Source of the DNA: Natrinema longum
Lineage (GTDB): Archaea; Halobacteriota; Halobacteria; Halobacteriales; Natrialbaceae
Reading direction: 5' to 3'
DNA: 64,000 nucleotides
Assembly (NCBI RefSeq): GCF_017352095.1
Contig: NZ_CP071463.1
Coordinates: 1,860,001 to 1,924,000 of the forward strand
Notes under the pieces: generated by a model
What the model saw: only the letters and a program-made list of their open reading frames with translations
Told to the model about the DNA's origin: nothing
Databases searched by the model: none
Program-made: the position numbers and the translations under genes
Shown: positions 8,150 to 16,058 of the stretch, one piece after another
Layout: each line of letters opens with the position of its first letter
Numbering within the stretch: position 1 is the first letter of the stretch

Positions 8150-9295
8150 ATGAAACGTCGAACGTTCGTCGGCGCGGTCGGTGGAAGTACACTCGCCGGC
8201 GTCGCTGGCTGCTTGACCCGCGATGGGGGGGACGAGCAGGGCAACGGGACCGAGGACGGGGAGTCCGATTCGGAGACGCCGGATCCCGAGCCGGAGAACC
8301 CGGATCTCGAGGGGGAGTTACAGGTCGCGACCTACGAGTCGATGGTCGACGGCGACAACCCCGCCGGCCCGTGGCTCAAAGAGGCCTTCGAGGCGGCGTA
8401 TCCCGACGCCGAACTGAACTGGACCGTCCCGAGCGAAGGGGTCAATCAGTACATCAATCGAGCACAACAAAACGCCGGGATCGAAGCCGACGTGTATCTC
8501 GGACTCAACGTCGACGACCTCGTCCGGATCGACGACACCCTCGACGACGGCGGTCTCTTCCGGCAGCTGAACGTCGACCGCATCGACCGCGCCGAGCGGA
8601 TCCGCGACGGCCTGGACATGGGCGATCCACACGGCCGCGTGCTCGCCTACGATACGGGCTACATCAGCCTCGTCTACGACGAAACCGTCGTCGACGCGCC
8701 CGAGACGCTCGACGACCTGACGGAACCCGCCTACGAGGACGCACTGCTGGCACAGAACGCCCAGAGCTCGGATCCGGGTCGAGCGTTTCTGCTGTGGACG
8801 ATCGACGCCTACGGCGAGGACGGCTACCTCGAGTACTGGCGCGCCCTCGACGACAACGGGGTTCGCGTGCTCGACGATTGGTCCGAATCCTACTACGGCT
8901 CGTACATGAACGAGGAGCGCCCGATGGTAGTCTCGTATTCGACCGATCAGGTGTTCGCCAGCGCGGAAGGCTACGACATGAGCCGGCACCAGATCGCGTT
9001 CCCGGACGGGCAGGGCTATGCCAACCCCGAGGGAATGGGGATCTTCGAGGGAGCGAGCGAAGTCGACCTCGCCTACGAGTTCCTCGATTTCGCCCTCTCG
9101 AGCGATGCACAGGCCGAGATCGCCCAGCGGAACGTCCAGTTCCCGGCCGTCGAGTCCCAACACGTCGAACTCGACGAGGAGTTCGACCAGTACGCACACG
9201 AGCCGTCGGAGGCGGTAACGGTCGGTTACGACGAGCTTCGGGGCAACCTCGACGGCTGGGTCGAAGAGTGGGCACGCGAGTTCGCCGGCCGGTAA
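8150..9295 (+). CDS. thiB: Thiamine ABC transporter substrate-binding lipoprotein
   Basis: The 381-residue protein has a Tat-type signal (MKRRTFVGAVGGS) and lipobox LAGVAGC, with Cys near residue 21. This predicts export by Tat and lipid anchoring outside the membrane. An acidic, low-complexity linker (about 22-60) leads into a periplasmic-binding fold of the TbpA/iron-binding class, beginning ELQVATYESM. The operon order (binding protein, fused permease, ATPase) matches ThiBPQ. Related binding proteins for iron or spermidine share the fold, so the thiamine assignment rests on overall similarity and layout. Confidence 0.75.
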   Translation: MKRRTFVGAVGGSTLAGVAGCLTRDGGDEQGNGTEDGESDSETPDPEPENPDLEGELQVATYESMVDGDNPAGPWLKEAFEAAYPDAELNWTVPSEGVNQYINRAQQNAGIEADVYLGLNVDDLVRIDDTLDDGGLFRQLNVDRIDRAERIRDGLDMGDPHGRVLAYDTGYISLVYDETVVDAPETLDDLTEPAYEDALLAQNAQSSDPGRAFLLWTIDAYGEDGYLEYWRALDDNGVRVLDDWSESYYGSYMNEERPMVVSYSTDQVFASAEGYDMSRHQIAFPDGQGYANPEGMGIFEGASEVDLAYEFLDFALSSDAQAEIAQRNVQFPAVESQHVELDEEFDQYAHEPSEAVTVGYDELRGNLDGWVEEWAREFAGR

Positions 9296-9299
9296 TACC

Positions 9300-11213
9300 G
9301 TGTCTCGAGCGGGCGGATCCGGGCGTAGAGCGCGGCCCCGTGGGGGATTTGTGGCCGCGTACCGCTGGTTCGAGCGCCACGCGCTCTCGCTGACGGCACT
9401 GGTGACGGCCGCCGTTCTCGCCGTCATGCTCTACGTTCCGGTCGGGGTCGTCTTCGTCAACGCCGTGGTCGACGACGGAGCGGTGACGCTCGCGTTCTTT
9501 CGGGCGGTCCTCACCGATCCGTTCTACGTCGGGGTGCTCGCCGAGGTCTTCGCGGACCCCCTGGCCGTGGGAACGCACCTCGAGTCGCTCGTCGGCTGGC
9601 TCGCAGCCGTCTCGATCTCGGTCTCGGTCGAGTATCCGATCCCCGGAATCGCGGTGCCGATACCGTGGCCCGTCCTCGAGACGCCGGGTGTTCGAACGGG
9701 ACTGTTCGGCTTTACGGCCTATCAGGCGGTGCTGTCGACGATCGCGAGCGTCGCGCTGGGGCTGCCCGCCGCCTACGTCCTCGCGAACTACGAGTTCCGG
9801 GGTCGACGGACGCTGCGCTCGCTGACGATCCTCCCGTTCGTCCTGCCGGGGATCATGGTCGCCGTCGGCTTCTACGCGATGTTCGGGGAGGCGGGAACGC
9901 TCAATCAGCTGCTCGGAACCGTCGGACTCGGCCCGTATCCGTTCATCGAGTGGAATCCGTTAGCGATCGTGATCGTCGCTCACGCGTTCTACAACGCGCC
10001 CCTCGTGGCTCGCGTCACCGTCGCCGCCTGGGAGTCCGTCGACGTTCGGACCGTCGAAACCGCCCGCAGTCTCGGGGCCAGTCCGCGGCGTGCGTTCCGC
10101 GACGTGGTCGTCCCGCAACTGCTGCCCGCGGTCCTGACCGGCGCGCTCCTGACCTTCATCTTCACGTTCATGACGTTCCCCATCGTCCTCGCGCTGGGCG
10201 GGCTCCAGCTCGCGACCGTCGAGGTCTGGATCTACGACCGGGTCCGCCAGCTGGCCTACGCCGAGGCCGCCACGCTGGCCATCCTCGAGACGATCCTCTC
10301 GCTGGCCCTGACCTACGCCTACCTCCGGTACGAATCCGCACAGTCGGGGCTCGCTCGAGGGGCCACCGCGCCCTCTCGGACGCCGCTCTTTCCCGACCTG
10401 CGGACGGCACTGTCGCCCCGTCGGCTCGCGATCGTCGGCTACGGACTGGTCGCCGTCGTGATCTTCGTCGGCCCGATGGCGAGTCTCGTCCTCGGGAGCG
10501 TCACGGACGGCAGCGGGCTCACGGGTCGCCACTACGCCTTCCTGCTCGAGCGCCAGCTCGAGGGGGCATCGTACCAGACCCTGCCGTGGATCGCGGTCCG
10601 GAACTCGCTGCTGTTCGGCGTCGCGACGCTGGCCGTGGCGGTGCCGATGGGCGTGGTCGTCTCGGTGGTGACGACCCGCGCCGGTCGCAGCGGGGCGATC
10701 GTCGACGCGGTCGCGATGTTGCCGCTGGCGGTCAGCGGGGTCGTCTTCGGGATCGGGCTCTTGCAGGGCCTGGTCTTCGGGATTCCGCTGCCCGGCGGCT
10801 GGCGCTTCCAGGTGACGGGCGCGGTCGCGATCGTCGCCGCCCACGCCGTCGCGGCCTACCCCTTCGTCACGCGGAACGTCTCGCCGCTGCTCACCAATCT
10901 CGATCCGGCCCTCGTCGAGTCCGCGCGTGCGCTCGGGGCCTCCCGGTATCGTGCGCTCAGAGACGTGGAGCTGCCGCTGGTCGCCAGCGGGATCATCGCC
11001 GGCGCGGCCTTCGCCTTCGCCATCTCGATCGGTGAGTTCTCTTCGACGGTGATTTTGGCGGGCGGGGGCGACACCTACACGATGCCAGTCGCCGTCGAGC
11101 GGTATCTCGGCCGCCGCTCCGGTCCCGCGATCGCCATGGGGACGGTGTTGTTGTTCGTCACGGCCGCGAGCTTCGTCGTCGTCGACCGCGTCGGCGGGAG
11201 GTTCGAGGGATGA
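9300..11213 (+). CDS. thiP: Thiamine ABC transporter permease, two fused domains
   Basis: The 637-residue protein has about 12-13 membrane helices arranged as two binding-protein-dependent permease domains. Each carries the EAA loop that contacts the ATPase: VETARSLGASPRRAFRDVVVPQLLPA near residue 250 and VESARALGASRYRALRDVELPLVASG near 540. The start is a GTG 4 nt after thiB ends, and the stop overlaps the thiQ start (ATGA). The fused architecture is that of ThiP and of FbpB-type iron permeases. Confidence 0.8.
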   Translation: MSRAGGSGRRARPRGGFVAAYRWFERHALSLTALVTAAVLAVMLYVPVGVVFVNAVVDDGAVTLAFFRAVLTDPFYVGVLAEVFADPLAVGTHLESLVGWLAAVSISVSVEYPIPGIAVPIPWPVLETPGVRTGLFGFTAYQAVLSTIASVALGLPAAYVLANYEFRGRRTLRSLTILPFVLPGIMVAVGFYAMFGEAGTLNQLLGTVGLGPYPFIEWNPLAIVIVAHAFYNAPLVARVTVAAWESVDVRTVETARSLGASPRRAFRDVVVPQLLPAVLTGALLTFIFTFMTFPIVLALGGLQLATVEVWIYDRVRQLAYAEAATLAILETILSLALTYAYLRYESAQSGLARGATAPSRTPLFPDLRTALSPRRLAIVGYGLVAVVIFVGPMASLVLGSVTDGSGLTGRHYAFLLERQLEGASYQTLPWIAVRNSLLFGVATLAVAVPMGVVVSVVTTRAGRSGAIVDAVAMLPLAVSGVVFGIGLLQGLVFGIPLPGGWRFQVTGAVAIVAAHAVAAYPFVTRNVSPLLTNLDPALVESARALGASRYRALRDVELPLVASGIIAGAAFAFAISIGEFSSTVILAGGGDTYTMPVAVERYLGRRSGPAIAMGTVLLFVTAASFVVVDRVGGRFEG

Positions 11214-12247
11214 CAGAACTCGCTCTCGAGGGCGTCTCGAAGGTCTACGGCGGCACCGTTGCGCTCGAGGACGTCGATCTGACGGTCCGGGACGGGGAGT
11301 TTTTCACCCTCGTGGGTCCGTCCGGCTGCGGGAAGACGACCACCCTTCGAACGATCGCCGGCTTCGAGGGACCGACCGACGGGGCCGTCCGCTTCGACGA
11401 CCGGGAGATGACCGGCGTCCCGCCCGAGGAGCGCGACGTCGGCGTCGTCTTCCAGAGCTACGCACTGTTTCCACACATGAGCGTCGCCGAAAACGTCGGC
11501 TACGGCCTTCGATTTCGAGACCCTCCCGCCGGAACGGGGGTCGACGAACGCGTCGCCGACCTACTCGAGCTGGTCGATCTCGAGGGGATGGGCGAGCGCG
11601 ATCCCGAGTCGCTGTCGGGCGGCCAGCAGCAGCGAGTTGCGCTCGCTCGTGCACTCGCGCCGGCACCGGCTCTCCTCTTGCTCGACGAGCCGATGAGTGC
11701 ACTCGACGCCCAGCTTCGGGAATCGCTGCGCCGGCAGGTAACGCGGATCCAGTCGGAGCTCGGGATCACGACCGTCTACGTCACCCACGATCAGGCGGAG
11801 GCGCTGGCGATCTCCGATCGAGTCGCGGTCATGCACGACGGCCGGGTCGAGCAGGTCGGTCGACCCCAGGAGATCTATCGCGAACCCGCAACGCGGTTCG
11901 TCGCCGAGTTCGTCGGCGACAACAACGTCTTCGAGGGCGACGTACGGGGCCGAAACGGCGAGTACTCGCAGGTAGCGATCGACGGCGAGACGTTCTCGCT
12001 GCCGGCGATCCCCGACGGAACCGATCGCGCCACGTTCTGCGTGCGGCCGGGAGCGCTCTCGCAGGCCGCCGATCACAACCGGCTGCCGGTGACGGTCGAA
12101 ACCAGCGAGTTCCTCGGGGAAACCGTCCGGGTCAACGGCCGCTGGAACGGTCGCAGGATCGTCCTCCAGCTTCCGGATGTCCCCGAGAGCGACGAACTGA
12201 CCGTCGGGTTCGCACCCGACGACGCACACGTCATCGCCCAAGACTGA
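11210..12247 (+). CDS. thiQ: Thiamine ABC transporter ATPase
   Basis: The 345-residue ATPase has Walker A GPSGCGKTT near residue 36, Q-loop VVFQSYALFPHM, signature LSGGQQQRVALARAL, Walker B LLLLDEPMSALD and H-loop VTHDQ. A C-terminal TOBE-like regulatory domain (about 240-345) is present, as in Fbp/Pot-type ATPases. It is longer than bacterial ThiQ, and this class can also serve iron or spermidine importers. Context supports a three-gene importer that loads a vitamin precursor or ion across the membrane. Confidence 0.8.
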   Translation: MTELALEGVSKVYGGTVALEDVDLTVRDGEFFTLVGPSGCGKTTTLRTIAGFEGPTDGAVRFDDREMTGVPPEERDVGVVFQSYALFPHMSVAENVGYGLRFRDPPAGTGVDERVADLLELVDLEGMGERDPESLSGGQQQRVALARALAPAPALLLLDEPMSALDAQLRESLRRQVTRIQSELGITTVYVTHDQAEALAISDRVAVMHDGRVEQVGRPQEIYREPATRFVAEFVGDNNVFEGDVRGRNGEYSQVAIDGETFSLPAIPDGTDRATFCVRPGALSQAADHNRLPVTVETSEFLGETVRVNGRWNGRRIVLQLPDVPESDELTVGFAPDDAHVIAQD

Positions 12248-12330
12248 TTCGCACCCGACCTACCGGAGCCGCTCGGCATGCCGGAACACGCAGGTGATTT
12301 CTTTTCCGGCCAGCACTGGTAGCGGTCCAC

Positions 12331-12642
12331 ATGCAGATCACTCGACAGCTCCGGATCGACGTCGGGCGGCGGGAGGTCGACGTCGGGACCGAGATCACCG
12401 TCCGGGTCCGCGACGACCGGCGACAGCCCGTCGAGGGAGCCATCGTCTCGACGGAGACGAAATCGACACGAACCGACGAACGCGGGCTGTGTAACCTGCA
12501 GTTCGGTTCGCCGGGGTTCTGGAAACTCACCGCCGCGAAGTCCCCAACCGACCGCGTGGCGTACAAGCCGGCGTCGAGGCTCGTTCGGGTCGTCCCGAAC
12601 GCGGCCGCGCTCCGGCCGTATCGTTCGATCGGCTCCCGGTAA
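12331..12642 (+). CDS. Small carboxypeptidase-regulatory-like domain protein
   Basis: The 103-residue protein reads as one beta-rich fold. The segment ITVRVRDDRRQPVEGAIVST followed by TDERGLCNLQF has the pattern of a carboxypeptidase regulatory-like or Ig-like domain. No signal peptide is seen, so it is probably cytoplasmic. Its promoter would lie in the short gap after thiQ. Function unknown. Confidence 0.6.
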   Translation: MQITRQLRIDVGRREVDVGTEITVRVRDDRRQPVEGAIVSTETKSTRTDERGLCNLQFGSPGFWKLTAAKSPTDRVAYKPASRLVRVVPNAAALRPYRSIGSR

Positions 12643-12696
12643 CACCGCGTAATGGCATGGCACAGGGTTATCCCGGCCGCCGCCGTGTGGCGTACC

Positions 12697-12882
12697 ATGG
12701 CAGACACCAAAGAGAGTCGGGACGAGCAGGCCGACGACGCCGAAAAGCGCCAGCGCGAGCGTGAACTCGACGAGGCCCTCGAACGGGAGGACGAGGACGA
12801 ACCGCCGATCGAGGAAGAGACGGATGACGCCGAAACCGACGACGACGAGTCCGACGAAGAGCAGACGACGGGTGGGGAGTAG
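12697..12882 (+). CDS. Small acidic hypothetical protein
   Basis: The 61-residue protein is dominated by Glu and Asp (about half of residues after position 20), with an N-terminal MADTKESRDEQ. The ATG at 12697 was preferred over the in-frame ATG at 12652, because the latter adds a Trp/Val stretch unlike the rest. No fold is evident; it may be disordered. It converges on the SLC13 gene with a 5-bp gap. Confidence 0.5.
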   Translation: MADTKESRDEQADDAEKRQRERELDEALEREDEDEPPIEEETDDAETDDDESDEEQTTGGE

Positions 12883-12887
12883 CGTCG

Positions 12888-14849
12888 CTACAGCCCCCAG
12901 AAGAAATCGATCCCGAGGACGGTCACGACGGAGAGGAGCAACTGGAGCGGCGCGCCGACGCGGACGAAGTCCGTGAACTTGTAGCCGCCCGGCCCGTAGA
13001 CGAACAGGTTCGTCTGGTAGCCGACGGGCGTGAGGAACGCCGTCGAAGCCGCAAACGTCACCGCCAGCACGAACGCGAAGGGGTTCGCGCCGATCTGGTC
13101 GGCGGTCTCGACGGCGACCGGGAGCATCAACACGACGCTCGCGTTGTTGGAGATGACGCCCGTGATGAGCCCCGTCGCGAGGTAGAACACCCAGAGCACA
13201 CCGAGCGCCGGCAGATAGGTCCCGGTCGCGGCCACGAGCGTGCCCAGAAGGTCTGCCCCGCCGGTCTGCTCGAGGGCGATCCCCAGCGGGATGATGCCGG
13301 CCAGCAGGAAGATCACGTCCCACTCGACGGCGTCGTAGATTTCCGTCGGTTTGAGCACGCCCGTCGCGACCATCGCGACGACGCCCGCGAGCGCGGTGAC
13401 GAGGATCGGCAGGGAGAGCGCCGACATCGCCTCGAACGCGCCGACACCGGTCAGACCGGCGAGGGTGGTCCCGACCGCCCCCCACGGCACGGCGACGAAG
13501 CCGACGACGCCGGCCATGATCGCCGCCGCGTGGGGGATCTTCTCCGTGCGGTAGTCGGGTTCCTCGGGTTCGTGGGCGACGATGAAGTCGTCGTTTTGCG
13601 AGAGGCGGTCGATGCTGTCGGGTGCCGCCTGGACTAACAGCGTGTCGCCGACCCGAATGCGGCGTTCGTCCATGTCGCTGCGGACCGTCTCCCCTCGGCT
13701 GCGGAAGGCCAACACGGTCGCGTCGTAGCGCTGGCGGAACGTCGACGTCTCGAGCGACTCGCCCACGAGGAACGAGCCCCGAGGGACGACGACCTCGACC
13801 AGCGTGCGGTCGGGGATCTCGTCCGGCTCGAGTTCGGCGTCGGTCTCCGGACCGCCGTCGATCGTGAGCGTCTCGCGTTCGACGAGTTGCTGGACGGTCG
13901 GCCGGTCGGCCCGCAGCCGGAGCGTGTCGCCGGCTCGGATGGTTTTCTGGCCGATGGGTTCGATGAACTCCTCGCCGTCGCGGACGACCTGCAGGATGTC
14001 GGCGTCGAACGCGACGCGGTCGATGGCGTCGGCAACGGTCGAGCCGACGATCGGGGACTCCTCGTCGACGATCACCTCGGTCAGGTACTCCTCGATGTCG
14101 TACTCCGTGACGTAGTCCTCGTCGACGGGGACCCGCTCGGGGAGCAGCCGGTGGCCGACGGTCATGAGATAGAGGCTGCCGACGAGGAGGACGATGACGC
14201 CGAGCTTGGTGAACTCGAACATCGAGAAGGCGTGGAGTTCGGGGTACTCCGCGCCGAGGCGCGCGGAGACGTCGCTCGCGAGGATGTTCGTCGAGGTGCC
14301 GATCAGCGTGAGCATGCCGCCGAACATCGAGGCATACGAGAGCGGAATCAGCAGTTTCGACGGCGAAGTCTTGCCCTTGTGGGCGATGTCGGAGACGACG
14401 GGCACGAGGATGGCGACGACCGGCGTGTTGTTGATGAACCCGGAGATGGGGCCGCTGACGCCGATCGTGGCGAGCAGTTGTTTGTCGAGGTCTTCGCCGG
14501 CGAACGCGGACATCTTGCGGCCGATGATCTGGACGACACCCGTCTGGCTGATCCCCGAACTCAAAATGAGCATCGCCAGCACGGTGATCGTCGCCGAGTT
14601 GGAGAACCCGGAGGTCCCTTCAGCCGTCGAGATTTCGGTGAAGTTCACGACGCCATCGGCACCCAGGACCATCAACAACACCATGATCAGGATGGCGGTC
14701 ACGTCGATGGGCAGCCACTCGGTCACGAACAGTATCAGCGCGAGGGCGATGATCCCGAACACGACCAGCATCTGTGGGGTCGCAGTGAGACCGCCGGACT
14801 CCACAACCAGCGGAGCGATCCCGAGAGCCGAGGAGAGAACGCCGATCAC
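12888..14849 (-). CDS. SLC13/DASS-type anion permease with two TrkA-C domains
   Basis: The 653-residue membrane protein belongs to the divalent-anion:Na+ symporter family. Helices fill residues 1-215 and 420-653. Two regulatory TrkA-C (RCK-C) domains lie between them, near 225-300 and 315-400, with GDTLRLRADRP and GDTLLVQAAPD as their closing motifs. Substrate-loop signatures are FINNTPVVAI and SNNASVVLML, with a Ser-Asn-Thr type clamp. The GTG at 14849 is chosen; an ATG at 14771 is the alternative. Likely substrates are sulfate, phosphate or dicarboxylates. Confidence 0.85.
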   Translation of the reverse strand: MIGVLSSALGIAPLVVESGGLTATPQMLVVFGIIALALILFVTEWLPIDVTAILIMVLLMVLGADGVVNFTEISTAEGTSGFSNSATITVLAMLILSSGISQTGVVQIIGRKMSAFAGEDLDKQLLATIGVSGPISGFINNTPVVAILVPVVSDIAHKGKTSPSKLLIPLSYASMFGGMLTLIGTSTNILASDVSARLGAEYPELHAFSMFEFTKLGVIVLLVGSLYLMTVGHRLLPERVPVDEDYVTEYDIEEYLTEVIVDEESPIVGSTVADAIDRVAFDADILQVVRDGEEFIEPIGQKTIRAGDTLRLRADRPTVQQLVERETLTIDGGPETDAELEPDEIPDRTLVEVVVPRGSFLVGESLETSTFRQRYDATVLAFRSRGETVRSDMDERRIRVGDTLLVQAAPDSIDRLSQNDDFIVAHEPEEPDYRTEKIPHAAAIMAGVVGFVAVPWGAVGTTLAGLTGVGAFEAMSALSLPILVTALAGVVAMVATGVLKPTEIYDAVEWDVIFLLAGIIPLGIALEQTGGADLLGTLVAATGTYLPALGVLWVFYLATGLITGVISNNASVVLMLPVAVETADQIGANPFAFVLAVTFAASTAFLTPVGYQTNLFVYGPGGYKFTDFVRVGAPLQLLLSVVTVLGIDFFWGL

Positions 14850-15218
14850 GGTTGATAGTACGGGTTCGTTACTCCCCCCGCTTGAACCCCCCGATTCGGG
14901 ACCATAGCCGCCGTGGAATCGAGAGCCGTGTGGCGGTACTCCCACGCGTCGAACCGATCTCCACCTGAAGCGGCGGGGGATCGACGGAGAACGCAGACCG
15001 AGACGGCGGTCCCACGACCGTTTCGTGAACATCTTCGTGAGAATTCCTTTCGAGTGGGAACTGAACACGGCACTCAAGTGCGTTCTTCGAGGACGAACGC
15101 GTACGGAGACGGCCATCGCTCGAGTTCGTCCCCCATCGCGACTGTGGTCGAGCCTCGAGGGCCGGAGTCGAGTTCCGGGCACCGAACCGAGCGGTGGATA
15201 TCGACTCGAAGACGAGCC
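14850..15218. other. Intergenic region, 369 bp, no supported gene
   Basis: The region separates the divergent SLC13 and small membrane genes. A plus-strand frame is open from 14913 into the next gene, but its first 102 codons encode a low-complexity Arg/Ser/Thr stretch, so I treat it as non-coding. No strong repeat was seen. Confidence 0.5.
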
Positions 15219-15545
15219 ATGAACGACTACACGCTCTTCATCGCGACCGCGAACACGGCGACGGTACTGACAGGTGGTGCAGTCGCACTGCTGGCCTATC
15301 GAGCGTTCCGACGAACCGGTGCCACCGCACTGCGAGCGGTCGCCGTCGGCTTCGGCGTCATCGTCGTCGGGTCGCTCCTCGGCGGGGGTGTCCACCTGTT
15401 CGGCGGGAGCCTCGGCGTCGGCAATCCGGTCGGGCTCGGGGTCGCCATCCAGAGTGGGGCCACCGCACTCGGGTTCGGGATCCTGTTGTACTCGCTGTAC
15501 GCAGAAACGGCGGACATGACCGTTAGCCACGAACTATCGCTATGA
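15219..15545 (+). CDS. Small three-span membrane protein
   Basis: The 108-residue protein has three hydrophobic segments, near residues 8-28, 40-66 and 74-95, and short polar ends. It begins [17 protein letters not shown]. Its TGA overlaps the ATG of the FAD synthase gene (ATGA at 15542-15545), so the two are coupled. The fold resembles small haloarchaeal membrane proteins found beside transcription regulators. Function unknown. Confidence 0.65.
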   Translation: MNDYTLFIATANTATVLTGGAVALLAYRAFRRTGATALRAVAVGFGVIVVGSLLGGGVHLFGGSLGVGNPVGLGVAIQSGATALGFGILLYSLYAETADMTVSHELSL

Positions 15546-16039
15546 CTGAGAGCGCACCACCACAGGCCACCCGCGTCGTCGCACAGGGCACCTTCGACCT
15601 TCTCCATCCCGGGCACGTCCACTACCTCGAGGCAGCCGCCACGATGGGCGAGGAACTCCACGTCGTCGTTGCCCGTGCGGAGAGCGTCACTCACAAACCG
15701 GCACCCGTCCTGTCGGGCGAACAGCGACGCACCGTCGTCGCGGGGCTCGAGGCGGTCGATCACGCCCGGCTCGGCCACCCGGAGGATTTCTCGGTTCCGA
15801 TCCGCGAGATCGATCCCGACGTGCTCGTCCTCGGGCACGACCAGCACCACGACGACGACGAAATCGAACGGCTGCTCGCCGAGTGGGGGATCGACTGCCG
15901 CGTCGAACGCGCGAGCGGACTCGAACCCGACGGAACCGAGGTGTACTCGAGCAGCGAGATCGTCGAACGGGTGCTCGCGGAGCGAAAGCGAGATCCGGAC
16001 GGGAACCGCGTGCCACTCGAGTCCGGGTCCGACGATTGA
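15542..16039 (+). CDS. ribL: Archaeal FAD synthase (cytidylyltransferase fold)
   Basis: The 165-residue nucleotidyltransferase has the adenylyl/cytidylyltransferase signatures [14 protein letters not shown] (HxGH) near residue 17 and [10 protein letters not shown] near 137, with the connecting [11 protein letters not shown] segment. Archaeal RibL transfers AMP from ATP to FMN to make FAD. Length and the Cys-poor core fit the group, although a glycerol-3-phosphate cytidylyltransferase role is a possible alternative. It ends 19 bp from the convergent helicase gene. Confidence 0.8.
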   Translation: MTESAPPQATRVVAQGTFDLLHPGHVHYLEAAATMGEELHVVVARAESVTHKPAPVLSGEQRRTVVAGLEAVDHARLGHPEDFSVPIREIDPDVLVLGHDQHHDDDEIERLLAEWGIDCRVERASGLEPDGTEVYSSSEIVERVLAERKRDPDGNRVPLESGSDD

Positions 16040-16058
16040 ACGTCGAGGGCGCTGGCCG

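Noticed and set aside
14913-15218. 102-codon N-terminal extension of the 15.2 kb membrane gene
   Set aside because: Low-complexity Arg/Ser/Thr composition and no membrane character; the ATG at 15219 opens directly into a helix.
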